DNA from: an uncultured Eubacteriales bacterium
GTDB taxonomy: Bacteria > Bacillota > Clostridia > Oscillospirales > Oscillospiraceae
Assembly: GCA_902475855.1 (NCBI GenBank)
Contig: CABSBF010000064.1
Location: 1 to 9,871 of the forward strand
Length of the DNA: 9,871 bases
Reading direction: 5' to 3'
The translations under genes were made by a program, and so were the position numbers. This document shows positions 1 through 5,149 of the stretch, in pieces (position 1 is the first letter of the stretch; every line of letters starts with the position of its first letter). Below the pieces are notes generated by a model. It saw only the letters and a program-made list of their open reading frames with translations. It did no database searches and had not been told where the DNA came from.

Positions 1-64
1 CATGGTGTCATCCGCAGGCGAAAAAAGAGCGCACAAAAAAAGCCCTTTTTTCACAGGTAAAACT

Positions 65-93
65 ATTCTATCATAGGAAAGAGACAAGGTCAA
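65..93 (-). promoter_or_regulatory. Leftward sigma-A-like promoter leaving the window
   Basis: On the minus strand TTGACC (88-93) and TAGAAT (65-70) are separated by exactly 17 bases, which fits a vegetative promoter. The A-rich minus-strand complement of the T/C tract at 96-124 lies directly upstream of the -35 box, where an UP element would sit. Transcription would start near 58 and run out of the left edge. The gene it serves is not in the window; an ATG on the minus strand at 3-1 has no clear ribosome binding site, so I do not call a gene there. Confidence 0.55.
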
Positions 94-127
94 TCATTTT
101 TTTCTTTCTTTTTCTTTTTTTTTTCGA

Positions 128-133
128 TATAAT
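128..133 (+). promoter_or_regulatory. -10 box of the alkylation-repair/ruvX promoter
   Basis: A perfect TATAAT at 128-133 sits downstream of a T/C-rich tract (96-124). No good -35 box is visible; the hexamer 17 bases upstream is TTTCTT. Transcription would start near 140, giving a leader of about 65 bases before the ATG at 207. This also argues against the in-frame ATG at 135, which would lie at or before the transcript start. Confidence 0.5.
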
Positions 134-206
134 AGTGAATAAAGGGTTAGTTGTCTTTTTCGATGTGATTTATAAAAAAAAGATAGAGATAAAAGGGGGA
201 GTCGTC

Positions 207-902
207 ATGCGCGACGAGATTTATACCCGCCTGCTGGAGCTGGCAGAGCCGGGAGAGTTTGCGGCATTTACCAAACGCATCTGCCGGACCGGGTATCCAC
301 TGCTCGGCGTGCGCCTGCCACAGCTTCGGAAGCTTGCCAAGAAGATCTGCCGCGGGGACTGGCAAAGGTTTTTGCAGGAACCGGGGCATGGGACATATGA
401 GGAGATCATGCTGGAGGGGTTGGTGCTGGCGGGGGCGAGCACAGGACTTGCGGAGAAACTGGAGCGCACACGTGCCTACCTCCCGAAAATCGACTGCTGG
501 GCGCTGGTGGACAGCGTCGTTCCGACCTACCGTTTCCGACCGGAAGAGCTGCCGGAGGTAAGAAAATTTGCTTTGCCGCTGCTGCAAAGCGAAGGGGAGT
601 TTGAGCAGCGGTTTGCGCTTGTTATCCTGCTGGATTATTTTCTGACGCCGGAGTACGCCGCATGGACGGCAGAGCAGACGGCGGCATTACAAAGCGAAAA
701 ATACTATGTAAATATGGCGCGGGCATGGATTCTGGCAGAGCTTGCGGTGGAGTGGGAGCCGCTGACCTTGGCATTGCTGGAATCCGGACGGCTCGACCAG
801 TTTACCCACAATAAAACCATTTCAAAGCTATGCGACTCCTGCCGGATTTCCGAGGAGAGCAAGCGCCGCGCCCGCGCACTGCGGAGAAGGGAGAAACAAT
901 GA
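207..902 (+). CDS. DNA alkylation repair protein (AlkD-like HEAT-repeat glycosylase)
   Basis: A 231-residue, largely alpha-helical protein of the AlkD/DNA alkylation repair family. Family members remove positively charged alkylated bases such as 3- and 7-alkylpurines through a HEAT-like repeat solenoid that cradles DNA. The sequence shows the family pattern DCWALVDS (residues 96-103), whose Trp98 and Asp102 match by position the catalytic-cleft Trp and Asp of AlkD. It also shows YVNMARAW (167-174), with Trp174 in place of the second cleft Trp. The C-terminus, about residues 200-231, is basic and ends in an Arg-rich helix. The start at 207 is chosen because AAAAGGGGGAG lies just upstream; an in-frame ATG at 135 has no such site and sits beside the -10 box. 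The stop overlaps the ruvX start as ATGA, so the two repair genes are translationally coupled. Family assignment is confident; substrate range is inferred. Confidence 0.88.
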   Translation: MRDEIYTRLLELAEPGEFAAFTKRICRTGYPLLGVRLPQLRKLAKKICRGDWQRFLQEPGHGTYEEIMLEGLVLAGASTGLAEKLERTRAYLPKIDCWALVDSVVPTYRFRPEELPEVRKFALPLLQSEGEFEQRFALVILLDYFLTPEYAAWTAEQTAALQSEKYYVNMARAWILAELAVEWEPLTLALLESGRLDQFTHNKTISKLCDSCRISEESKRRARALRRREKQ

Positions 903-1315
903 GAGTTCTTGCAATCGACTACGGCGACGCCCGGACGGGAATCGCGGTTTCCGATGCCATGGGGATGATCGTCGGGCAGACGACGGTCATTCACAGCTAC
1001 AATGCCGAAAAAACGGCACAGGAGATTGCCCGTCTGGTGCAGCAGACCGGCGCAGAACGTCTGGTCATGGGATTTCCGCGTAATATGGACGGCAGCGAGG
1101 GACCGCGTGCCGCACTGTACCGCGAATTTGCCAAAAAGGTCGAGACTGCCTGCGGCAAGGAGGTCGTTCTATGGGATGAACGCCGCACGACGGTGGAGGC
1201 ACACCAGATCCTGAGCGACTGCAATTATCACGGAAAGAAGCGGAAAAACACCGTGGATGCTGTGGCAGCCTCACTCATTCTGGAGGGCTATCTATCCTAC
1301 TTATCGCGCGGATAG
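899..1315 (+). CDS. ruvX: RuvX/YqgF family Holliday junction resolvase-like nuclease
   Basis: A 138-residue RNase H-fold protein, the normal length for RuvX/YqgF. Family members are described as putative Holliday junction resolvases and are also implicated in pre-16S rRNA 5'-end processing, so the cellular role may be ribosomal. Seen in the sequence: the first strand with Asp7 (LAIDYGDARTG), the glycine-containing loop VMGFPRNMDGSEG (56-68), the WDERRTT motif carrying Glu94, and the C-terminal helix NTVDAVAASLIL with Asp120. Asp7, Glu94 and Asp120 would form the acidic metal-binding centre. The start at 899 overlaps the preceding stop by ATGA and has GGGAG five bases upstream, so a start further upstream is unlikely. 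Its last 19 bases overlap the end of the convergent membrane-protein gene. In Bacillus the gene lies beside a DUF1292 gene; here the DUF1292 gene is about 3.5 kb away on the other strand. Confidence 0.93.
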   Translation: MRVLAIDYGDARTGIAVSDAMGMIVGQTTVIHSYNAEKTAQEIARLVQQTGAERLVMGFPRNMDGSEGPRAALYREFAKKVETACGKEVVLWDERRTTVEAHQILSDCNYHGKKRKNTVDAVAASLILEGYLSYLSRG

Positions 1316-1668
1316 CGGCCGAACAGCTCCTTCAGCCCGACAAACAGGAGAAAACCGCCAAAAATCCGGCACAGCAGCGTGGTGTCCAGCCGCTGGCTCA
1401 GCCACGCAGTGAGCGCTGCGGCCGCCGCACCTGTAAGTGCAGCAGGAAGAACGATCTCCCAGCGGATGAGACGGTTTTTGATATGAAAGATTAGTGAGCT
1501 GAGGGCAGTGGGCAGAAAGTACAGAAGGTTGATACCCTGCGCATTGCGCTGCTCCAACCCGCAGATCGCGGTCAGCCAGACCATCAAAAGGGTGCCGCCG
1601 CCAATGCCGAGTCCGGAGAGCAGGCCGCAGATCAGACCGGCCAGCGCCGGAAGAAACCACGCCTTCAT
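1297..1668 (-). CDS. Half-size TauE/SafE (TSUP) family membrane protein, second of a pair
   Basis: A 123-residue hydrophobic protein with about four membrane segments. It resembles one half of a TauE/SafE (TSUP) transporter, a family of about 250 residues built from two repeated halves that exports sulfite, sulfonates or other organic anions. The N-terminal signature GLLSGLGIGGGTLLMVWLT (residues 15-33) is the conserved glycine-rich first helix and aligns with the same region of the neighbouring upstream protein. The start at 1668 overlaps the stop of that gene as ATGA and has no Shine-Dalgarno of its own, so translation is probably coupled. An open frame continues upstream but is only the other gene read in a shifted frame. 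The stop lies within the end of ruvX. The pair most likely forms one transporter by heterodimerisation (inference); the substrate cannot be read from sequence. Confidence 0.82.
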   Translation of the reverse strand: MKAWFLPALAGLICGLLSGLGIGGGTLLMVWLTAICGLEQRNAQGINLLYFLPTALSSLIFHIKNRLIRWEIVLPAALTGAAAAALTAWLSQRLDTTLLCRIFGGFLLFVGLKELFGRYPRDK

Positions 1669-2039
1669 CGCAGCAGCAGCCGCAGGCCGCCCCATACGAT
1701 GAGCAGTCCAAGCGCCCGGTGGAGCCAGGCGGCAGAGAGCCTTTTCAGAAGCAGTCCTGCGATCACGCCGCCGGCGCTGCCGCCGATCAGATAGGGAAGC
1801 GCCTGAAGGAGATCCAGCTCTCCCTGTAAAAAATAGACGCCGAGCGATACCAGTGACAACGGCAGGATGATGCACACGCTGCACGCAAAGGCCTCATGCG
1901 CTTTCAGCCTGCACAGACCGGTCAGCAGCGGCAGCAGGAGCATTCCGCCGCCTGCGCCGAACAGACCGTTGACCGCACCGGCCATCAGGCCGCTGACGGC
2001 GGCCCCCAGCTTCGGCCGCTTTTCAAAGAAACTTTGCAT
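1665..2039 (-). CDS. Half-size TauE/SafE (TSUP) family membrane protein, first of a pair
   Basis: A 124-residue membrane protein with a short basic N-terminus and about four hydrophobic segments. It carries the TSUP signature GLMAGAVNGLFGAGGGMLL (residues 17-35) and is paralogous to the protein encoded directly downstream. Full-length TSUP transporters are about twice this size, so the two genes look like a transporter divided between its two repeat halves. The reading frame is intact from a good ribosome binding site (GGAGGG, 2048-2043) to a stop overlapping the next ATG, so this is a genuine two-gene arrangement rather than a frameshifted fragment. A terminator-like hairpin lies just upstream, after tcdA, and may reduce read-through. 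I see no separate strong promoter. The transported anion is unknown. Confidence 0.85.
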   Translation of the reverse strand: MQSFFEKRPKLGAAVSGLMAGAVNGLFGAGGGMLLLPLLTGLCRLKAHEAFACSVCIILPLSLVSLGVYFLQGELDLLQALPYLIGGSAGGVIAGLLLKRLSAAWLHRALGLLIVWGGLRLLLR

Positions 2040-2055
2040 ATACCCTCCAACGGCG

Positions 2056-2092
2056 AAAAAACGCCCTCGACGGAAGTGTTTCCGCCGGGGGC
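2056..2092 (-). terminator. Intrinsic terminator after tcdA
   Basis: Positions 2063-2075 pair with 2080-2092 (13 positions, with one G-U and one A-C position depending on strand) around a four-base loop. On the minus strand the stem is followed after one base by six T (2061-2056). It lies between tcdA and the half-transporter pair and nearly touches the latter's ribosome binding site at 2048-2043. It may act as a full terminator or as a partial one within an operon. Confidence 0.75.
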
Positions 2093-2097
2093 ATGAT

Positions 2098-2811
2098 TTA
2101 TTCTTCTTTTATCAAATCCTGGATGACTCGCCCCGCCAGCATCAGTCCTGCACAGGAAGGCACCCATGATACGGAGGCCGGCACTGCGCGGCGGCCGGGG
2201 GGAGGCGGTTCCAGCTCCTGTGGTTTGCAGGGAAGTTCCTGACTGTAGAGCACCGTATGGTGCAGAATGCCGCGCGCCCTCAACTCCCGGCGCATAATGC
2301 GCGCCAGATGGCAGCCGCTCGTTTCGGAGATGTCCGCGATGCAAAACTGTGTGGGGTCGAGCTTATTGCCGGTGCCCATGGCGCTGATGATGGGAGTATC
2401 TCGCGCCATGGCGTTCTGAATCAGACTCAGCTTGCAGGAGACAAGGTCAATGGCGTCAATGATATAGTCATACTGCTGGTCAAAAAACGCAGCTTTGTTC
2501 TCCTCGTTATAGAGCAGCGGAAGAGAGCGGACGGCACAGTCCGGATTGATGTCCAGCACGCGCGCGGCCATCACGTCGGATTTGTTTTGGCCGACCGTAG
2601 AGCGCAGAGCGCAGAGCTGGCGGTTGATATTGGAAACACTGACGGTATCGTTGTCCACCAGTGTCAGGGCGCCCACGCCAGCGCGGGCCAATGCCTCTGC
2701 CGCATAGCTTCCGACTCCGCCGATGCCGAAAACGGCGACGTGTTTCTTTTCCAGACGGCGAACGGCCTCCTCGCCGAACATCATTTCTTCTCGAATCAGA
2801 TAGTCATGCAT
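2098..2811 (-). CDS. tcdA: tRNA threonylcarbamoyladenosine dehydratase TcdA (ThiF/E1-like)
   Basis: A 237-residue member of the ThiF/MoeB/E1-like superfamily, matching the TcdA (CsdL/YgdL) branch. TcdA uses ATP to dehydrate N6-threonylcarbamoyladenosine at position 37 of ANN-decoding tRNAs to the cyclic ct6A form. Seen: the N-terminal REEMMFGEEAVRRL segment typical of this branch, the nucleotide-binding loop GIGGVGS (29-35), Asp53 in LVDNDTV, Asn63-Arg64 in NINRQ, and DAID (119-122). The C-terminal PPPPGRR...PASVSWVPSCAGLMLA segment is also characteristic. The E. coli protein is about 30 residues longer; this length is usual for Gram-positives. The ATG at 2811 has AGGAG (2823-2819) seven bases upstream. 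That site directly follows the terminator-like hairpin at 2825-2857, and a good promoter match lies at 2891-2919 inside the upstream gene. Confidence 0.92.
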   Translation of the reverse strand: MHDYLIREEMMFGEEAVRRLEKKHVAVFGIGGVGSYAAEALARAGVGALTLVDNDTVSVSNINRQLCALRSTVGQNKSDVMAARVLDINPDCAVRSLPLLYNEENKAAFFDQQYDYIIDAIDLVSCKLSLIQNAMARDTPIISAMGTGNKLDPTQFCIADISETSGCHLARIMRRELRARGILHHTVLYSQELPCKPQELEPPPPGRRAVPASVSWVPSCAGLMLAGRVIQDLIKEE

Positions 2812-2824
2812 TTTAATACTCCTG

Positions 2825-2857
2825 AAAAACCGGGGCGCTGAACCAGCGTCCCGGTTT
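2825..2857 (-). terminator. Intrinsic terminator/attenuator-like hairpin before tcdA
   Basis: Positions 2827-2840 pair with 2844-2857 along 14 base pairs (one G-U on one strand) with a three-base loop. On the minus strand the stem runs into five T (2829-2825). It is placed to end the chaperone transcript. The tcdA ribosome binding site (AGGAG, 2823-2819) begins one base after the T run, so any transcript that reaches tcdA from upstream must cross this hairpin. Confidence 0.8.
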
Positions 2858-2872
2858 GTGGTGTGAATGCGG

Positions 2873-4363
2873 TTAAGATTTGCTGCTCAGATTGTAGACG
2901 GTATTGAGCGCATAGTCAACGTGGCAGTGCATTGCAGTATCCGCACTGTAGTCATAGGCGACATCCTTGATGAGCGCTTCGAACCATTCGTTCGTCAATG
3001 CATTGCTGACCAGAATGTCCTTGCAGGTCTTGTCATAGCCCTGGAAGAGAACAGCATATGTGCCGGAGGAGGTTTCAAAGACCTTGTAATCGCCCTCGGC
3101 GGGCTTGCCGTTGAACAGCCACTCATAGACTTCCTGATTGGCGACGGACTTATGCGTTGCCCGTGTGAAGGTGCTGTTGGTGTTGTCGGAGTAGGAGGAA
3201 ACCAGCTTCTTGAAGTTTTCCTCTGAAGAATCCTTTTCCAGAGATTCCTTCACGGCGGCGACCTTCTCGGCAGCGGTCTGCTTGGTCTCACCGGAGGTGG
3301 TAGTGGTGGAATCGTCCGTGCTGTCATTCTTGATATAGAGCTGGAGATAATTTGCCGTCTTATAGTTGTTGTCCGTGCGGGAGACAAACTTCACAACGTA
3401 GTAGTTGTCGCCGGATTCGAACATCTTGATGTCGTCTGCCTTGACGGTGCTGCTGAAGAGCCACTTTGCCGCATCCTCGCTGATGGAGCTGGTGATGCTG
3501 GATTTGGAAAGCTCAGTGTAGTCAACGATGCTCTCACCCTCAAACTTCTTCATCATTTCTTCAGCGGCTGCCTTGGCGGAGGCGCGGTTCTCGTCGGTGA
3601 CCTCAGCCGTGGTGCCGTCGTCCTTCTTCTCTGCGAAAGAGGAGGCTCTGGAGGTGTAGAGCTGATAGCTCACATAATCAAACTCGGACGGATCCTTTGC
3701 ATAGCGCTCGGAGAGCTCGGAATCGGTATACTCCAGAGAGCTGATATAATCGGAATAAGTGTAGGAGAGCTTCAGGAACTCACGGTAACCTTCAAGGTCG
3801 CAGCCCTTGCCGAAGGTATTTGCAACATAGGTATCGGAGTTCACACCGTAGAACTTGGCATAGGAGGCCAGAGTGTTGATCTGCCCGTCGATTGTGTCAA
3901 GCGCCTCCTGCGTCAGCGTATAGCCGTTTTTAACGGCATCGTCATAGACGGTATAGTAGTTGACAGCCATGGTTTTGGCACTGTCGGCGAGGTAGGAAGC
4001 CCAAGTCTGGGGCTCGGCGTTCTCATCGCTGGAGGGAACGTTCTGCTCAGTCAGCCGGACGGTGGGATCCAGCCCGATGAGGGAAAGGTAGGAGCCGTAG
4101 GTGTTGACAAGGTCAGTGACGGCGCCATTGAGGAAGTAGTTGAATTCTACGGTGGAAATCTCATGCTCGCCGACCTTCAGGACAACGGCGTTGCGCCAGT
4201 GGGCACGGTAAATTGCGATACTGCCGAATACGATTGCCAGAACCAGTACAATGGCAATAACGAAGATCAGAGCTTCAGGCAGCTTTTTCTTTTTTGCGGT
4301 GACATGCTGCGCAGTGGGCTGCTCAGCAGTCATACGCTTCTTTCTTTCGCGGGAAGCACTCAT
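2873..4363 (-). CDS. Membrane-anchored SurA/PrsA-like protein with two degenerate parvulin-like domains
   Basis: A 496-residue protein with a basic cytoplasmic N-terminus (residues 1-28), one membrane helix (about 30-52) and a large extracytoplasmic part. After the helix comes a SurA_N-type helical chaperone region (about 60-225, VLKVGEHEISTVEFNYFLN and onward). Two related segments follow, about 229-335 and 338-447, in the place of PpiC/parvulin peptidyl-prolyl isomerase domains. Both contain an alignable core: AAKWLFSSTVKADDIKMFE (298-316) and VYEWLFNGKPAEGDYKVFE (412-430). Each begins with a beta-strand, YQLYTSR or LQLYIKN, where active parvulins carry a conserved His, so catalytic activity is doubtful. 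A linker (348-363) is rich in Ser, Thr and Asp. It has no lipobox, unlike PrsA, and is anchored by its helix. It probably folds or escorts exported proteins (inference). The start at 4363 has GAGAGG (4378-4373) nine bases upstream, with a good promoter behind it. Confidence 0.75.
   Translation of the reverse strand: MSASRERKKRMTAEQPTAQHVTAKKKKLPEALIFVIAIVLVLAIVFGSIAIYRAHWRNAVVLKVGEHEISTVEFNYFLNGAVTDLVNTYGSYLSLIGLDPTVRLTEQNVPSSDENAEPQTWASYLADSAKTMAVNYYTVYDDAVKNGYTLTQEALDTIDGQINTLASYAKFYGVNSDTYVANTFGKGCDLEGYREFLKLSYTYSDYISSLEYTDSELSERYAKDPSEFDYVSYQLYTSRASSFAEKKDDGTTAEVTDENRASAKAAAEEMMKKFEGESIVDYTELSKSSITSSISEDAAKWLFSSTVKADDIKMFESGDNYYVVKFVSRTDNNYKTANYLQLYIKNDSTDDSTTTTSGETKQTAAEKVAAVKESLEKDSSEENFKKLVSSYSDNTNSTFTRATHKSVANQEVYEWLFNGKPAEGDYKVFETSSGTYAVLFQGYDKTCKDILVSNALTNEWFEALIKDVAYDYSADTAMHCHVDYALNTVYNLSSKS
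2891..2919 (-). promoter_or_regulatory. Possible tcdA promoter inside the end of the chaperone gene
   Basis: On the minus strand TTGACT (2919-2914) and TACAAT (2896-2891) are spaced by exactly 17 bases, with five of six consensus bases in each box. They overlap the last codons of the upstream gene. Transcription would start near 2884, about 70 bases before the tcdA ATG. The leader would contain the hairpin at 2825-2857. A chance match inside coding sequence cannot be excluded. Confidence 0.5.
3023..3679 (-). repeat. Tandem duplicated domain within the SurA/PrsA-like protein
   Basis: Residues about 229-335 and 338-447 of the encoded protein are diverged copies of one domain. Each has an opening strand (YQLYTSR / LQLYIKN), a Ser/Thr-rich and helical middle (EEMMKKFEG / AAVKESLEKD), then a [A/V]-x-x-WLF core with a KxFE turn and a hydrophobic closing strand (YYVVKFVSR / TYAVLFQGY). 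The similarity is at protein level; no long exact DNA repeat was seen, so the duplication is old. Confidence 0.6.
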
Positions 4364-4393
4364 AGTTAAAAACCTCTCATTCGTGGGTGATCA

Positions 4394-4410
4394 TCGGGCA
4401 CACCGCCCGA
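4394..4410 (-). other. Hairpin in the chaperone mRNA leader
   Basis: TCGGGC (4394-4399) pairs with GCCCGA (4405-4410) around a five-base loop. It lies in the predicted leader, between the transcription start near 4420 and the ribosome binding site at 4378-4373. There is no T run, so it is not a terminator. It may stabilise the message or influence translation. Confidence 0.4.
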
Positions 4411-4426
4411 GAATATAGCATCAGTC

Positions 4427-4455
4427 ATTATAACGTGAAATCTCGCGCCTTTCAA
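4427..4455 (-). promoter_or_regulatory. Sigma-A promoter of the SurA/PrsA-like gene
   Basis: On the minus strand TTGAAA (4455-4450) and a perfect TATAAT (4432-4427) are 17 bases apart. The predicted start near 4420 gives a leader of about 57 bases. The promoter lies just downstream of the T run of the terminator at 4476-4529, so the chaperone gene is insulated from the RNA gene upstream. Confidence 0.8.
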
Positions 4456-4475
4456 GAGCAAACGGAAAAAATGAC

Positions 4476-4529
4476 AAAAAAAGTTTCGGATTGTTCACAG
4501 AAGCTTCATGCGAAGCTGCGGACAATCCG
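4476..4529 (-). terminator. Intrinsic terminator downstream of the 6S RNA gene
   Basis: A two-level hairpin: an outer eight-base-pair perfect stem (4487-4494 with 4522-4529) encloses an inner six-base-pair stem (4502-4507 with 4512-4517, four-base loop). On the minus strand GTTT's complement (4486-4483) and then seven T (4482-4476) follow. It ends the transcript of the probable 6S RNA, and of any read-through from the DUF1292 gene. Confidence 0.75.
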
Positions 4530-4555
4530 GGATAATGAAGCCAATAGCACATAAA

Positions 4556-4753
4556 ATCCCCGCGAAGGCCGTGTAACTCCGTTTATAACCTGCACGAAAC
4601 GGCAGGTGGGTTATCTCTCCGCCCCTTAGCTGCTTCCAACGTCCATCCTCGGTCAGAGCCGGGACGGGAGGCCTGCAATCCGGAACGGAAGTCCGATATC
4701 CCGAAATTATGATGTGGGTTTAAAGGGAGCTATCACAAACCCCGCAGGGAACT
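4556..4753 (-). ncRNA. ssrS: Probable 6S RNA (SsrS)
   Basis: 6S RNA mimics an open promoter, binds the sigma-A holoenzyme and dampens transcription in stationary phase. This non-coding stretch, read on the minus strand, has the expected size (about 198 bases) and architecture. The ends close as CCCTGCGG (4749-4742) with TCGCGGGG (4565-4558). A second stem pairs TTGTG and CTCC with GGAG and CACGG, with a small internal loop. The large central bubble follows, with AAACCCACAT on its 5' side and, on its 3' side, a short hairpin (4588-4593 with 4602-4607). An upper arm includes CTTCC (4691-4687) with GGAAG (4637-4633). The AGCTCCCTTTAAACCCAC and ATAACCCACCTGC stretches match my memory of clostridial 6S sequences. 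I see no convincing promoter directly upstream, so the exact 5' end and transcription from the DUF1292 promoter remain open. Exact ends are approximate. Confidence 0.75.
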
Positions 4754-4775
4754 TATTCAGTTTTCGGTTCGTCTT

Positions 4776-5069
4776 TCAGGACAGAATGTCCTCCTCGCCG
4801 GCTTCCTCTTCATAAAGGGAATCCATCAGAAGCTCATAAACGGTTTCAAGCTCCTGCTCATCTTCTACCGCGACCAGAAGCGGCTCGCCGTCCTCATCCG
4901 TGACGGATTTCAGAATGCTGACCTCCACTTCCTCCGCATCCTCGGGGGCATCGGCGGGAGTGAGGGCAAGATATTCGGCGCCCTGGTAGGTGACGGTGGA
5001 GAGAATCTCCAGTTCATATTCGACGCCATCCTCGTCGGTAATAGAAATGACGTTGTATTCCTGATCCAA
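4776..5069 (-). CDS. DUF1292 family acidic protein with TTG start
   Basis: A 97-residue very acidic protein of the DUF1292 family (YrzB-like), widespread in Gram-positives and of unknown function. The family pattern is clear: an opening ITDEDGVEYELEIL strand pair, a central YQGAEYLALTP segment (28-38), then VSILKSVTDEDGEPLL (50-65) and an acidic helix to the end. No signal peptide or membrane helix is seen, so it should be cytoplasmic. The reading frame starts at a TTG (5069): no in-frame ATG or GTG lies between it and the upstream stop, while AAGGAGG (5087-5081) lies 11 bases before it. A promoter match directly precedes it (5105-5133). In Bacillus this family sits in an operon with yrzL and the ruvX homologue; here ruvX is about 3.5 kb away on the opposite strand. 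Confidence 0.88.
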   Translation of the reverse strand: MDQEYNVISITDEDGVEYELEILSTVTYQGAEYLALTPADAPEDAEEVEVSILKSVTDEDGEPLLVAVEDEQELETVYELLMDSLYEEEAGEEDILS

Positions 5070-5104
5070 TGTTCGGACGTCCTCCTTCGTGTTCTTCTGT
5101 CCCT

Positions 5105-5133
5105 ATTGTAACGTCATTCGCTTGGAAAATCAA
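5105..5133 (-). promoter_or_regulatory. Sigma-A promoter of the DUF1292 gene
   Basis: On the minus strand TTGATT (5133-5128) and TACAAT (5110-5105) are 17 bases apart. The predicted start near 5098 gives a leader of about 30 bases that contains the AAGGAGG site at 5087-5081. It lies in the gap after the BofC-like gene. No terminator is visible in that gap, so read-through from upstream is also possible. Confidence 0.7.
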
Positions 5134-5149
5134 GAGAAAAAGATCACAT

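Noticed and set aside
1..3. ATG on the minus strand at the left edge
   Set aside because: Only the start codon is inside the window and no clear ribosome binding site precedes it. A leftward promoter supports some gene there, but not this exact start.
135..206. Upstream in-frame ATG for the AlkD-like gene
   Set aside because: It directly follows the -10 box, lacks a ribosome binding site, and the extra 24 residues (FFDVIYKKKIEIK...) do not fit the family; the ATG at 207 has a strong site.
1669..1884. Longer N-terminus for the second half-transporter (195 codons)
   Set aside because: The extension is Arg/Pro-rich and is the upstream gene read out of frame; the conserved membrane protein starts at the ATGA overlap.
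2257..2841. A 194-codon rightward frame antisense to tcdA
   Set aside because: Shadow of tcdA, which has clear ThiF-family motifs on the other strand; no domain or ribosome binding site.
2867..3226. A 119-codon rightward frame antisense to the chaperone gene
   Set aside because: Shadow frame with no support of its own.
4779..4791. Small inverted repeat GGACA/TGTCC at the end of the DUF1292 gene
   Set aside because: Only five base pairs with a three-base loop inside the coding end and no T run; not a terminator.
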